Assembly: GCA_964017045.1 (NCBI GenBank)
Contig: OZ024807.1
Span: 7,304,481-7,368,480, forward strand
From: Omphiscola glabra
Taxonomy: Eukaryota; Mollusca; Gastropoda; Lymnaeidae
Length of the DNA: 64,000 nucleotides
Direction: 5' to 3'
Below are positions 10,152 to 33,907 of the stretch, piece after piece (the first letter of the stretch is position 1; every line of letters begins with the position of its first letter). The notes beneath the pieces are model-generated. The model was not told the DNA's origin, did no database searches, and worked only from the letters and a program-made list of their open reading frames with translations. The position numbers and the translations under genes were made by a program.

Positions 10152-11107
10152 TGTTAAGGGTAGTATTTATAATGATATGTTTGGAGTCTGGTGATATGAT
10201 TACGCCACCACGTGACTTAAGTGTTCGATTCGGGTGGCGTTCGGTGTTTCATTCAGATAATTGGATCAGGTGAGGCCTTTCAGGCACTGGCGTATAGGAG
10301 ATGTGGGCCGGTCCACCCTCGGGGTGGCACATTTTTTTCTTTATAGACAGGGGCGGCAGGGGATATTCTAACCATTTTGAAGCGCCGCACTCCCTCTTGA
10401 ATTCCAAACATTTCCCACGCCCCAAACTTGATTTCAAAACATGTTTCCCAGCACCCTTCACCATACACATTCTGATCAAAATGCAAAATAAACTTGCATT
10501 TGCGGAGTCTCCAGCACCCCCATGACACTGCCTACCTCCACCCCTCGCTGGTGGTGTGGGGGATCCCTGGTTACGAACTCCCGATCTAGCTATCGTCAAC
10601 CCAGACTGCTCTACACCAAGTTCATAATAACTAATATATCAATTTAATACAGGAAAATAATATTTCTCGGGAGGGCGGTAGGTTGGATCCGGGGGGTGTG
10701 GGGTGGTTGGGGTGTGGGGGGTGGAGTGGAGTGGCTGAAAGAACCGCGGCTGGCGCTAATGTTACTGGATTATTACGCACCTCCTGATGTAGTAATACAA
10801 ATGCAGGGCTGAGATCTGGAATGATACAAAAAGCCAACATCACGTAACAGAGAAATCCACAACAAGCGACAAAGTCATACTAAGATCAACGGCAGATTAA
10901 AGGACGGTTAATAGTAAACCAGATCATTTATTTTGAAGCCGTCAGCAGATGCTTTGAACAAATCAACAGAGCGGTACCGAGAGTGTGGGAAGAAGTGAAA
11001 CGTGACGTGGACGACACGTGAGGTGGGGGACGGAGGGGGGATGCCTAATTGGCGAGCTGGACAAAGAGTTTTGGAAACTTAAAATAAAATCATCATCATT
11101 ATGTCCT
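10152..11107. other. Intergenic stretch, no gene seen
   Basis: G-rich and C-rich simple sequence near 10540-10560 and 10660-10730. No supported gene. Confidence 0.5.
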
Positions 11108-11245
11108 TTAGTCCTTGGGCCGTTGGAGCGCCACAGATGACATGAAAACTATCCTTCTCCTTTCCTCTCGCTCTTCTGCACTACGCATGGCATCGCCTCG
11201 TTTTAATCCCGTACACTCTTTGATGTTATCTTCCCATCTTTCTCT
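11108..11245 (-). mobile_element. Non-LTR retrotransposon, C-terminal end fragment
   Basis: The minus strand encodes RERWEDNIKECTGL, then an Arg/Glu-rich helix, and ends with LQRPKD and a TAA stop at 11110-11108. This is the usual C-terminus of jockey/CR1-type reverse transcriptases. A short (ATG)n tail follows (about 11080-11103). Severely 5'-truncated. Confidence 0.75.
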
Positions 11246-12000
11246 TTTTTTTAAACATGTTTTTCCATAAATTTACCTAAAAGTATCAAATAAATGTCCC
11301 GTCGCACCCCCACCCAAAAAAAAACGTCTGATTTGTTAAAGTCATATGACTAAAAAGGCGTGGGGGTGGGGGCACGAGCTCAATGTTCTTCGGAAATCGC
11401 AAAGACATGTTCGCAGCGGTATCGCTACTTTCATTCCACGTGTCAAGATCACGATCGATGGGAGCATACAACAGTCACGCAGTCATTTGTGATAACTGTT
11501 ATTTCCGTGATTAAATAATCTGTATCACAACAAATGTGTCACATGACACTTACTTGCAGCAATGCAAACGTATACACGTGTCCAACATTCTATTTTTCCA
11601 GTCATACGGCAACAGTGTACTTCATCGATGCCCCATACCCTTTAAGTCAAATGACTGTAACACATCTGAAGTTTTGGGGATATTTATTTTATACTTTTTT
11701 TCTTCTTTTTTTTTTTAATTCATTTTTTTATTTTTTATTGTGGAAAAGAGTGTTGTTGTTTATTTAAGTATTGTTTTAAATTCTTTTCTTTTTAAAAAAA
11801 AATAATTGTTTACTGTTTAGTCTTATAAACATTATAGGACTAGAAAAGGCAAGGGGTGGCCATGAAATAAAAGCACGTTAAAGGTCAGGGGTGACAACAC
11901 TATACTATTCTGTGGTAAGTTTGTTATTTCCCATCATTGTTTTGCTCTAATGAAAAACCCAATGTCCCTATCATTTACTCTTTCCTGGGATATCTGCAGA
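11246..12000. other. AT-rich intergenic stretch
   Basis: No gene recognised. Long T-rich runs occur around 11690-11800. Confidence 0.5.
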
Positions 12001-12720
12001 GGTCAGTGGGGTCACTGATGACCCACTGATCTTGAATTGTTGTATTGCTCTTGGGGGTTTGGGTAAGTGTACAAAGTTTCAGCTTAATTGGACATCGGGA
12101 AGTGGGTCAAAATTGAGATGCAATATTGAGCGTATCCGGAAAATTGATCGAAAGAAATTTCGTCGACGGAAAATTGATAGACGGAAAATTGATCGAAAGA
12201 AATTTCGTCGACGGAAAATTGATCGACGGAAATTTGGTCGAACGGAAATTTGGTCGAATCGTTTTTTTTTCGTTTATACGTTAAAATTTTGCGTCAAATT
12301 TCTTTTTGAACGCATTATTTTGTTTTACTATATTATGGTATAGAGCGTTCAAAAAGAAATTTGACGAAAATTCTAACTTCTGAACTGAAAAAAAGATTCG
12401 ACCAAATTTCCGTTCTATCAAATTTCCGTCGAGCTATTTTCCGTCGACGAAATTTCTTTCGATCAAAGTTCCGGTAACCAATATAGAGGTCACTGGTGAC
12501 CTACAGATCATGAAAGGTTTTATTGTCACGGGGGCGGGGGGGGGGGGGAGTAAGTACAAAGTTTCAACACAATTGGACATCAGGAAGTGGTTAAAAATTG
12601 TGAAGCAGGTCAGCAAAGATCCCTCAGTTGTAAGTGGAGGTCAATGGAATGGTGACCTACTGATTATGAAAGTTTGTATTGTCATCGGAGGTGGGTACGT
12701 GTACAAATTATTAGCCTAAA
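12001..12720 (+). repeat. Diverged direct repeat, about three copies
   Basis: Blocks at about 12001-12130, 12486-12610 and 12632-12715 share the order GAGGTCA...GTGACC...GATCATGAAA, then GTACAAAGTTTCA and TTGGACATC. Their function is unknown. The first two are separated by the foldback element. Confidence 0.5.
12135..12474. mobile_element. Foldback (long inverted repeat) element
   Basis: 340 bp flanked by TA on both sides. The arms begin TCCGGAAAATTGATCGAAAG and end CTTTCGATCAAAGTTCCGG. They are built from repeated motifs such as GACGGAAATTTGGTCGA and fold back around a centre near 12330. TA flanks suggest Tc1/mariner-type mobilisation. The Lys/Arg-rich open frame here is just the repeat. 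Confidence 0.7.
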
Positions 12721-13081
12721 TAGAAATTAAAAAAAAAAAATTTGGGGGGGGGGGGGACATCAGGAAGTGGTTCCATATTAAGAGGACAGATTCCACCACA
12801 AACAAACAAAATGACAGAACAACCTCAATAAAAGACGTATTTTAAAGAAAGCTTCGTTTTTGCTTGTGAGTTAGTTTACCATTAGTTATCTAAACTTAAG
12901 ATAAAATGCTGCATGCTAGCATTCCCATTCTGACGTCTTTGTAAATTACAAAGTTGTAAATTTTAAGTATATATATAAAAAAAAAAAGTTTTGATTATGC
13001 TTGATATTGATAGGTGCGCGATTTTAGATTTTGCGTTAAATCCTCCCATAGAAATAGACCATCCAATCAGGTCCACTATTT

Positions 13082-13255
13082 CAGCGGTCCCCAAGTTGTG
13101 GTCCGCAAGTCTTACTCTACCGGTCCGCACTAACATGAATATTTATGGTCAAATAAAATAAATTTTAATGTAAGTGATAAATCTTCTTCTGGTCACTATT
13201 GCAATTTCGACACTTGCCCACCAGTTCACCAAACTTTTAGGTTTAGGAACCGCTG
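13082..13255. mobile_element. hAT-type MITE
   Basis: 174 bp, CAGCGGTCCCCAA to TTTAGGAACCGCTG, with flanking 8-mers CACTATTT and CTCTACTT matching at six of eight positions. Confidence 0.65.
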
Positions 13256-16200
13256 CTCTACTTAATCCGTTTATTGGTGGGTTTTTTTTTGTTTTTTTGT
13301 TTAAAATCTTTGAGAAATTTAGACAAACCCCGGAAAGACAACTGGTCCTGACTAAAACGTTTAGATGAAAATGTATGTATTACCTCCCTTGAAAAGGAAA
13401 ACTACCAACCACCCATAAACCCTCCACCCCCTTACAGTTGAAATAAAATAAAATTAATTATTCAAAATTAAAAATAAGGCTCTGTAATGATGAAAGTAAA
13501 TAATAGAACATTTCTTTTTAATTAAGCATCCATATTAAAAGTAATATTAGGAAACGATGTGAACGGTGTCATGAATCACGTGATAACATGAAGAAAAAAA
13601 TGCTAGCGTCTGCTGATAAAGTTGGAGACCATCACCATCAGTGATGTCACTACTGAAATACAACTGGGAGGCAGGGCCGTTCAAAACCAAGATTAAAGGG
13701 GTGTTTTTCTTCTTCAGTGTAGCAATACAAGTTACCGAAAGGTTCTAAAATCTACATTTTCTTTAAAATGGGAGATGTAACTAGATACTATTTATATATG
13801 CTATATAATGCGCAAGAAACAAACAAACACAATCTATTGTGGACAACTACCACTGCTAAAAATATAGAAAACTGTGTACTCTTGTGTGTTTTTTTTTCTG
13901 TGGAAGTGGGGTGGCAAAAAAGCTTGGCCCGCAATTTGTGGCTTTAGACCCTGCTACGCCACTGCTCACCAATCGGACTCGGTCCCTTTTTAAACAGTTT
14001 TTTTGTTGTTTTTTTGGTGAGATCGAGAAACAAATGAATATCAGTTGATGGTATCTGCAGCTCTATCCAGGAGCGTTGTTAGAAATGGTGCAATCATTGA
14101 TTTGCAATAACAAATAATTTTACTACATGTTTATATATAGTTTGTGGGAAAAAAGGGGAGGGTAACTCAAAGAGGGGGGTTGATACACTCAACTAGAAGG
14201 ATGGGCGTAGCAAGGGTTAGAGCCGCCAGGGTGGACCAAGAATTTTGCCGTTCCATTTGGTCACGAAAAAAACCCACACCTTTGACTGCAGTTAGCCAAA
14301 CATGTCACCAATTCTGCCCCCTTTCTACAATTATAAGGGTCAAGCTTAATTTTTTTTTCTCTTAAGAACATGAATTAATTTTTCCACCTCATGTCTTTTT
14401 GTAAATAGTAAAAACACAACCACATTAGAGACATGTGAAGCAAAAATAAAATTAGGAAACGATTTTTCCCTCAAAGAACTACGACTACGTGTCGCACCTA
14501 AGAGCACTGTAATTGATAGCGTTATTTCTCTCCATTTCTTATATTATATATCTAACTGAGCTTTCAACTCCATCTGTTAAAGACTGCGAGAAGTGTATCG
14601 TTTCCACTAATCAGCTTCGATAGAATCGTAAAGCATTTGCATAAACAGTAAGATGTAAATTTAATTAAAAGATTATACACAAAATAATGTTATTTACATC
14701 TCTTTGCCTTTGAAGAAGCAAAGAGGCGTTGAATAGATTTACAGTAGCCTCGTTCTGAGACGAAGGCGCCATGTTGGAATCTGGGCATGTCCGGAAAAAC
14801 AGTCTGGGCATCACCTAAGCGATTGCATTTGTTTATTTTCCTGTTACTGTGAACTTTTGACCTTTGTGACATTTTCAACTTCTAAATTTGAGTCACATTT
14901 AAGAAAATCTTATTAAATTTTGAGGATAAATTTTATTTCGCCGATCATTCATTCTCTCCAATACAACCTAATCAGGTCAACTCGTGGTTTTGTTTGAATA
15001 CGTTCCAAATAAAAATATGAAAACTTGATGTCACGAAACTTGATAAAACAACCGAGTTCTTAAAAACCCAAGAACGTGGGAGAAATTTTGGGAAAAGTAA
15101 TCCCATTCTTTCGGGTAAGTAATTTTCAAATAAATATCTTGTGTTTTTAAACAAAAAAGATCAGTGTCATTCATAAGTTGTCATTGCTTTTTTTTCTCTT
15201 ACAATTTCGCGGTTGTTTCTGGCATTGAAATAGTGAGATGGTTTGTACCAAAATCTGAAAATAGGGTTATTTTAAATGCAAATACATATGCCCCACGTTC
15301 ATAATTAGTAGTTTAATCATTTTATTTACTTTTTAAACATAATTTCATAAAAATTACTTAAAGCTTTCATTTTCTTCCACACGCTATTTTACAATAATTA
15401 ATATGCCCAGACAAGTCTATGACAAGTCAAGGGGCGCTACTCTAGATAAAGTATTTTAATACTTATGTTACCTTGGTTATTTCTCTTCATATTTAAAAAA
15501 AAAATTTGGAGACTTATACAGTGTATAGATATAGATAAAGGTGTATAATTCACTTATGAATTACACAAGCTATTCTATTTAGCTGAACCATACCTTAATT
15601 ACTAGACATCATCTGTAGGCTGTAGTAGTAGCTGGCTAGGTGTATGCCTATAATATTAAATATTCCTTTCTTTTATTATTTTATAAGATAGTAATATTAG
15701 TATATATAATATACACTATACTATACAGTAGTATACTTAGTTACTTAGTAAACTATTAGTTATAAGTTAAGTATAGTTTAGTCAGTTCAGTAGAGCCTGT
15801 TTCTATACTTTTATTATATCTACAAATATAAGTTAAGTATGGCAAAGTCCAAATGTATAGCATAGCCTATGCCTACTAAAGTTTTAAACAGCATATGGCT
15901 ATGGGCTTTGACTTACTTAACGTAAGGTCCTACCAGTTGTAAGTGTTTATAAAAATGTTGAACTTGACAATTGGTCTTAAATAACAGTATGAAACTGAAT
16001 TCTAAATATAGTATGCCCTATTGTTTTTTTACTAGTCGACATGAAAATGGTATCACTATCACTAATAAAATTTAATTATCAACTGATAGTAATACATCAG
16101 TGACTGAGTGTCTGTACAAAATACTCAAACTATTCTATTTCTTTTCTAAATGATAATAACTGCAATTTTATAAAATTACTTTATAACTTTCTGTAATGAT

Positions 16201-16820
16201 TCAATTACTGTCAATGTCAAATGATTTCTGTTAATTTTTAAACTTAATGCTTATTTATTATTTGTGCATGTTTTGTCATCAATAGACTATTAATATAGAT
16301 TTAATACTAATGGTTTTGATGTGCTAAAAAAATGAAATTCTGAGCATTTGAGATTTTCTTTTTTTTGCTCTTATTACTTTCTCTGTTGCACTCTGCAAGT
16401 ATTCAGTTTTTATTTTTAATTAAGACTAAGGATGTGTGATGAAAATGAGTTTTCAAGTTTTCATTTTTGAAACTGAAACTGGTTCCAGTTGTTGATTTTT
16501 ACAAACATATGACCGAAAAAATTTTATCATGATATGAAAAAAATATCATCGAAAATATCATCAATATAAAAAAATAATAATAATTATAGACCAATAGTAA
16601 ATGTGTTGTTATTTAATGAACAAAGCACTTTTTAAAAAAAAGTGTAGATGCCGTATAATAAATGTAGAAAATTGGTAGGATAAGTGGTCGCCTTGTTATT
16701 GAAAGAGTTTATTGTTCAGTGTTTCTCAGTTGGCAGATCACTGTGTCCCATAATAATTTTGAAACCTCCCCACCATTTTCATTTTTAACACACACAAAAA
16801 TTTAAAGGGATTTCATAAAG
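13256..16820. other. AT-rich intergenic region
   Basis: No supported gene. GCTACGCCACTG at about 13950-13966 is an isolated end of the hAT family found whole at 42159. The region 15640-15850 is dense in TATA-rich simple sequence. Confidence 0.5.
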
Positions 16821-16987
16821 CAGACCTGTTTATACTCTTACGATTTTGGCGTACAATGTACAATTTTGAGATGTATACACTATATATACTGTATGTTAAT
16901 TATTTATTATTAAGATAATGTATTGAACGATTTTGTGATGTCATTTGATGTTGTACAATTTCAAGAGTTTGAGGGTAAACAGGTCTG
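16821..16987 (+). mobile_element. CAGACCTG MITE (6-bp target duplication family), copy 1
   Basis: 167 bp with CAGACCTGTTTA and TAAACAGGTCTG ends and internal ACGATTTTGGCGTACAATGT. Flanks ATAAAG and ATGAAG nearly match, offset by one base. Confidence 0.75.
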
Positions 16988-17333
16988 CATGAAGAGAAAA
17001 ATAAGTTATTTTAAAGTATATCAAGTGGACCGAAAATGCTGTCCACCCCACCTTTTCCCAGGTGAAAAGCCCTCTTCATCCTTAACTATGTTGGTGATTA
17101 AAATGTATCCATGGAACTTTTACTACTCCCAATAATTTACTGTTCATGTTAATGCAATAGATTTTAGTTTCTTTTTAGTCCGGACATAAATTAATCCAGT
17201 TTAATGTTTCTATGATAAGAAAAAAACATTTTCATCTCAAGAATGAGTTTTAAAAAAAATTCCCATCAATCATCAATTCAAATATTATGACAAAATACTA
17301 TAATTGGAGTATCTTGAATAACCAATAATAACA

Positions 17334-17495
17334 CAGACCAGTTTACCCTGACGATTTTGGCGTACGTACAATGTACGATTTTGAGATGTATACATTATAT
17401 AGGCCGTATGTTTATTTGTTACTATTAAGATAATGTATTGAATGATTTTGTGATAATACTGTACGATTTTAAGAGTTTGAGGGCAAACAGGTTTG
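17334..17495 (+). mobile_element. CAGACCTG MITE, copy 2
   Basis: 162 bp, diverged ends (CAGACCAGTTTA, AAACAGGTTTG), perfect 6-bp target duplication ATAACA at 17328-17333 and 17496-17501. Confidence 0.8.
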
Positions 17496-19336
17496 ATAAC
17501 ATTGCGGTGCTTTTCAAATGGCAGCAAACTAACTCATTCAATACAGATTTAAAATTAGGTCATTGCGTCATCTTGAAAAGCGCCTCTTTCTTTTAATTAT
17601 TAATTTGACTTTACTGTGAAAACTTTGCTGAACCTATTGCAGTTGGGCCGTATAGTGTATCTTTAATATATATTTATATTCTAAGATTTAGATTATTAAC
17701 CTTATTTTACTAATTTTATAACTTTAAAAAATAGTGTAAGAGTATGACATAATATCTTATAGTTATGTATCGGTTTTATATTTTGTCAATGATAATATAC
17801 AATTCTTAGCTTGTTCGGCTGATTATGAGCACTTTGAAGTGTCACTATTAATTAAAAATTTCTTAATTTTAAAAACCTAAGCCTAGACCCAAGTCCAAGA
17901 TATTTAGTCGCTAAATTGATATCGTCATCTTTTGGAAACTAATCCTTATTTATTTAAACATTATTAATTTTTCTCGCACACAAAAATAGCATTTATTGGG
18001 TTCTTTTAAGGGTCGTTCGTATTTTTATACTAACATAGTGCAGTACAGTATATGAATGTTGCAGACTGGTTATATTGGGAAGTTGGCTTGTCCTTTTTTT
18101 TTCAAAATAAACGTACATAAACGAGGCTTGAGAACGTAACGTTTTCTCAGCCTCCCCATCCCCCCTCTCAGGCCACCTAGACCTGTTTGTCCAAATGACC
18201 CCAGCGGTATGGTATGCAAGATCTGCGCCCATTGGCTGAATGCTGACGTTGGGGGCAAAGTTCACGAGCCGATTTGAACCAACCGTAACACTTTTCGTTG
18301 CCGCACAACGGGAGGAGACATTCTCCCCCCCCCCCCCCCCTTTTCCCTAAGCGTGTTTGTGTGGGTGTGTTATCTGGGAATGACCTAAGTATCTTCCATA
18401 CATTTTCTCCTGCTTATTTGGGAAGAAGAAATCAAGAACTCTGAACTTTATTTGTTGTTATTTAAATATTTTTTTAATTTAATAAATCAGGAAATGCACG
18501 AATAGCCTAGACGCTGGGTCGTCGTAACAATACTGTTGTAGATGTAAATATTTATAGTGGGAGGGGCAGACGGACACCCTCATGTCTGGTAACATCACTT
18601 TTGCACAGTTCTATTTATTTATTTATAGGTTAATTCAAATGTAGGTAGGAATAGGCTTTTTTACAAAATGAAATGCCGAATGGTCATGGAGATATTGTTA
18701 TATTTTATATTTCTCTGAACAATTGCATCCCCGTGTCCAGCTCAGTTATTAGTATTATATGAATACATATGAGTATAATGATGAACTTGGTATTAGGGCT
18801 TATGTTTTTTTTTTAAAAATATGTTGGCTTTTTGATTCCCATTCGCAGTGCCATTCTATGATTCTTGAACTCCGTTTACCGGGAGCCATAAAACAATAAT
18901 GCACTTTTTTGTGTGTGCAATGTCCATTTTTGCCATTATGATTATGATTGTGTAATTTATTCAATTTAGAGCACCATATACCTTTTTTATATTGTTATAA
19001 TATTGACATTGCCGGGAAAACAATCCGATAAAAGATTGCATTCGAATATTGATGCTAGAATGAAACATTAAAACAAGGATCATACGCCTCATGACGTCAT
19101 CCTTATGAATTGGAGCACTCGCGTCACGTGGCGTATTTGGTGGAGGCAATTAGGTGTCACCCCATTAACAAACGAATTCTGACCACGGTAAACGAATCTG
19201 CATTGTATTAAATTTTTTTGTTGTAAAATTGAAAAATAAATCAATCAAACGACACCTCCCACTCAAGTAACAAAAACATTATCTGTTAAAATCCTATCTA
19301 ATCGGATTGAGAATTATGCTACATTTAAATCTAAAG
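17496..19336. other. Intergenic region, no gene seen
   Basis: AT-rich, with a more GC-rich island at about 18120-18360 that includes a poly(C) run. No coding signal I can support. Confidence 0.5.
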
Positions 19337-19516
19337 CAGTGGTTCTCAACCTGTTGGTCGAATGACCATTTCACAGGGGTCGCGGAAGACCATCGGAAAA
19401 CACATACACACTACAGTTACGAAGTAGTTACGAAAATAAATATGTGGTTGGGGGGTCGCGACAACATGAGGACCTGTATTAAAGGGTCGCGGCATTAGGA
19501 CGGCTGAGAACCACTG
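19337..19516 (+). mobile_element. SPIN-like non-autonomous hAT element, copy 3
   Basis: 180 bp. Flanking 8-mers are ATCTAAAG and ATCTAAAA (seven of eight). Confidence 0.85.
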
Positions 19517-20287
19517 ATCTAAAAGTTTAGCATGAGTATCAAATTTGTTAGTTCACTTTGATTTTAATGAGTGTTTTGAAGGGGCAAGGAACTATTTTTC
19601 ATACATGGCGGAATGAAAAAGGGTTGTGGGGGCGTCACCATCCTTTTTCTCATTATTTTTTTTAGAAAATCCATTTTCATCGCATGCTCAGTGATTAAAA
19701 ATTTAAATTTAAAAAAAAAAAAAAAGAAGAAAAAAAAGAAACGTTCACTAACTTGCAATCATTTTTTTATACAAGGCTGCACTTACACTGGCTCAGTATT
19801 TCACTGACATACGAGACCGAATTTGGTAAGGAAAAAAGCCGACAAAGTGAACATGCCTACATTAGCTCAAATAAGATCGTCAAAGTCGGTGCTTCGCGGA
19901 CGCGTATCAACCAAATATTTTTGTTCGGATTTTTTTTCTTAAGAATTAAAAAAACATTTAAAAAAATAGCGGCTCAATTGTGTTTATTCCAGAATTTCAT
20001 TATAGAAACTTTCTTTATTGTATTTATTGCTAAATGTATCATTTTTATTTTTAGGAGAAATTATAGGTAGCCGTTATATTGTATTTATATAGTTAATTTG
20101 TTTATTTTGTGACCATAAATCAGTTTTGAGTATCCTAAACACTATTTTTAAAAGATCCAGGCAGTCGTCATAATTAAAAAATCAACCAAAACAGCTTCAG
20201 CAAGATATGAAAAATGCCCCTGCACGCAAAAATATGACATGATTTATAATAACAACAATCACAGTTTCAGCAAAGTATACTTTATAA

Positions 20288-20464
20288 CAGGGGTTGTCAA
20301 CCTACTGCACGTGTTCCAGACTTGATTCACGTGGCGATTTTTATTGGCAGGCGGGAGACCAAAAAAAACAAATTATTATAAATTATAAAGTACTTAAAAT
20401 GCGTCTTAAATAATAGACTTATAAGTTAGTTGGCACGCTAGTACGAAAAGGTTGCCAACCCCTT
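20288..20464. mobile_element. hAT-type MITE
   Basis: 177 bp, CAGGGGTTGTCAACC to GGTTGCCAACCCCTT, with flanks CTTTATAA and ATTTATAA (seven of eight). A different family from the SPIN-like copies. Confidence 0.7.
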
Positions 20465-21962
20465 ATTTATAAATTATGAAATACCCACGATAAAGTTGAT
20501 ACCGGTAGTAGTAGGGATCGAACAACCGAATTTGGATTTAAAAAAAAAAAAAAGAAACTGTTAAAATTATTTTAAAAATCGTTTTAAAGTTGTAATTTAG
20601 TTTGTAAGTTGTCTCATTATTTTGATAAGCCACACTCACACACGGCTACTCTTCTAACACAACACCTTTTTTTTAATTCAGTATGTAAAAGTAAGTTCTT
20701 TCTAATTTTAAAAACAAATATTAAACGGCAAACATTGTCAAATGAACACAAGAGATGGAAACCTTTTCTTGCTATCGATGCAGATAGTAATTTTATTGGT
20801 ATTATCGTTTGCATGCCTTTCTTAACAGAAACCCCCCCCCCCCTCTCCCCGAACATATAATGGACAACTACTGCGGTATTTTAATAAATGAACCGGTGTT
20901 ATAATCTGATGACTCTACCAGTTTTTTCAATTTTATAAATATCTTTCCCCAACCAAACCTCACTGACAATTCAAGTGTGGTGTCAAAAGTTGACCCGAAT
21001 TCCAGCAGTGTGAACTAAGCAGGCTGGAATCAGGTCACACACCGGGCAGCCTTTGCGGTCGTTGGTGGGTCACGGATGGCTCACTCACAATTAGTATTAG
21101 AGAATGAATGCTTTACACGGGTTACATTGTAATCTACTGTTGGTAACTTTTTAGATAAATTCACTTATATTTATTTATAGTTTTTGAGTCCGAATGTTAA
21201 TCTTCTGTTTGGTCGGGCATTCGTTGGAAGTTCGAAGGCTTCACTCTCCATTACGTGTTGTCTGTCATCATTTGTGTTCATTTATTAATGAATTCAAAAA
21301 AGTTTAAATATGTAAGTTTTATAATTTATTACAGTAATTTTCAAACTATTTGCTCGAATACTAATATTCGTATTCTTCCGATTCTTATCAAATTTTTCCC
21401 ACCATCCGCGTCGTGCCATGACTCTGTAACGTGAGCACCCATTGTTCTGTTGCTGGGCGAATTGGCTATTTATAGATCTGTGTTCACTGCTCAGGCAGTT
21501 GAGGTCGATTGCGTGTTTATCGTTTTTTGTCATGACGTTGTGATTATTTTTAAATGTGTTCCGGGGTATGACCAAACAAAAAAGCCGGGTCATGACCTCT
21601 TTGAAGCATGCTTCTCTCTTGATTGTCACAAATCATTCACAAATTATTTAGCAATAAGCAGATCATATCACGTACATGTTATAGTCGCAATACTTTATGT
21701 ATATTGCGGTTTCTTTCTCTTTTATATGTATAATCCCTAGCCATTGTTAAAAAATAGTTGCTTTTAAAAATAGTGTCAAATTAACTGACTAATGACTAAT
21801 AATGCTTTACTTGGTAAGGTACTTGTACAAGTTAAATAATTTTTAAATGGAAGTTTGTATATTGCAGATTGGATTTAGCAAGGTACCGGTATATTATTAT
21901 CCTAAATTCTAAATAATGCTCTTATTTTTAATAGATAAATGCATTCAAATATTGACATACAA
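20465..21962. other. Intergenic region, no gene seen
   Basis: AT-rich with a poly(C) run near 20830. Overlapping small open frames on both strands at 21290-21740 have no recognisable content. Confidence 0.45.
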
Positions 21963-22121
21963 CAGACCTGTTTACTCTTACGATTTTGGCGTACAATGTA
22001 CGATTTTGAGGTGTATACATTATATATACTGTATGTTTATTTTTAACTTTTATAGATAATGTATTGAGCTATGTTGTGATGATATTGTACGATTTTAAGA
22101 CTTTGAGGGTAAACAGGTCTG
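21963..22121 (+). mobile_element. CAGACCTG MITE, copy 3
   Basis: 159 bp with perfect 6-bp target duplication ATACAA at 21957-21962 and 22122-22127. Confidence 0.85.
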
Positions 22122-22639
22122 ATACAATGATACACCGAATTAAGAAAGATATACTTTACTTCATTAACTAAATATACAGTTTTGTCACGTAAATTATATA
22201 TTTTTTTCATGGTTTAGTTATTATTTCTTGACAACCTTTTTAATTCTTAGTGGTATTGCATAATAATATACTTATATATATATATATATGAATTGTAATG
22301 CAGAATTAGTGAGGTTTTGTTCCATTACAGTTGGATGGGCAGGAAGAGCGGTATTTTAAGGAAGGGGGAAATGGGGGAGTGGGGGGAGATTAAAAAAACG
22401 CGCATCTGACATTCCAAGTTATGGCAAAGAAGCCTTTGCCTCTCATCCTTGCAGACTGCTGACGACGGGGTCGAAAAGCGAGTAGAAACTAGGGCACGGC
22501 GCAGATTGAGAACGATCGATGTTTTCTTGTTACGCAGAATACCCCAAGATGCGCACATTCAAAATTGCTAGCTGTCTTTTATCTCTTAGTGGACAACGGT
22601 ATCTATATACCATGACCGATTGCTATTGACTTTGCGTCG

Positions 22640-23315
22640 ACTAAACACATACATAATTTTCTTTGGTCTGTCTGGCTCGCGTGTTGCGACCGTTCCGCAG
22701 GCTCCTTCTGCTTCCGCCTATTGTATTTTTAGCAACTCGCCCCAGCAACAACCTTCGTGACCCGGAGTTACGGCCGCTGATTGGCTGTTAACATGAAGTG
22801 TCAAGGGCGTTGCAAGCTGAATCATGATAGTCATGTGACATAAACATTGCCACCTGGATCTCACGTGTATTCAATGGACTAGGAGATTTGTTTTATTAAT
22901 TCCTTTATCTTTTTATTTGTGTTGTAAATATTTCACCGAAAAGAGTATAATATTTTGAGATGTATTATGTGTATATGAAAAGTACCTAATACTATTTTGA
23001 ATGCTAGCTTTGCGATTTTCACCCATGGAATGCCTGCTTTGGTAGGCGGATTCCGGTTGGATAATTCAGCCATTTCAGGTACGTCATACTCTGAGATCCT
23101 CCGTTTCAAACTGTCTTTTTTTCCTCTTCTTATTCCTTCCAACAAAATATGATTCTGACACAGCTATTTTTTTAATTTTAAAATTATTTCGTATTCAATT
23201 TCCAATTTATGTTATTGAAGCACACTAGTTTTATGAAAATGACAAAACACTATTTGATCTTAAAATGTAAGTGAATCACCGGTAGCCATTATACTAGTGC
23301 GCATGCGTTAAGTGG
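22640..23315 (+). promoter_or_regulatory. Candidate DYRK1A promoter region
   Basis: The most GC- and CpG-rich stretch upstream of DYRK1A. It includes an inverted CCAAT box (GATTGGCT, about 22779) and an NRF1-like GTGCGCATGCGTT near 23297. The first exon is not identifiable by eye. This is inferred only from composition and position. Confidence 0.3.

Positions 23316-33907
<10,592 letters not shown>

Noticed and set aside
10555..10620. tRNA- or SINE-like sequence on the minus strand
   Set aside because: Weak resemblance to A and B boxes, no convincing cloverleaf and no second copy seen.
12032..12343. Lys/Arg-rich 103-codon frame
   Set aside because: Lies across the arm of the foldback element and consists of its repeated motif.
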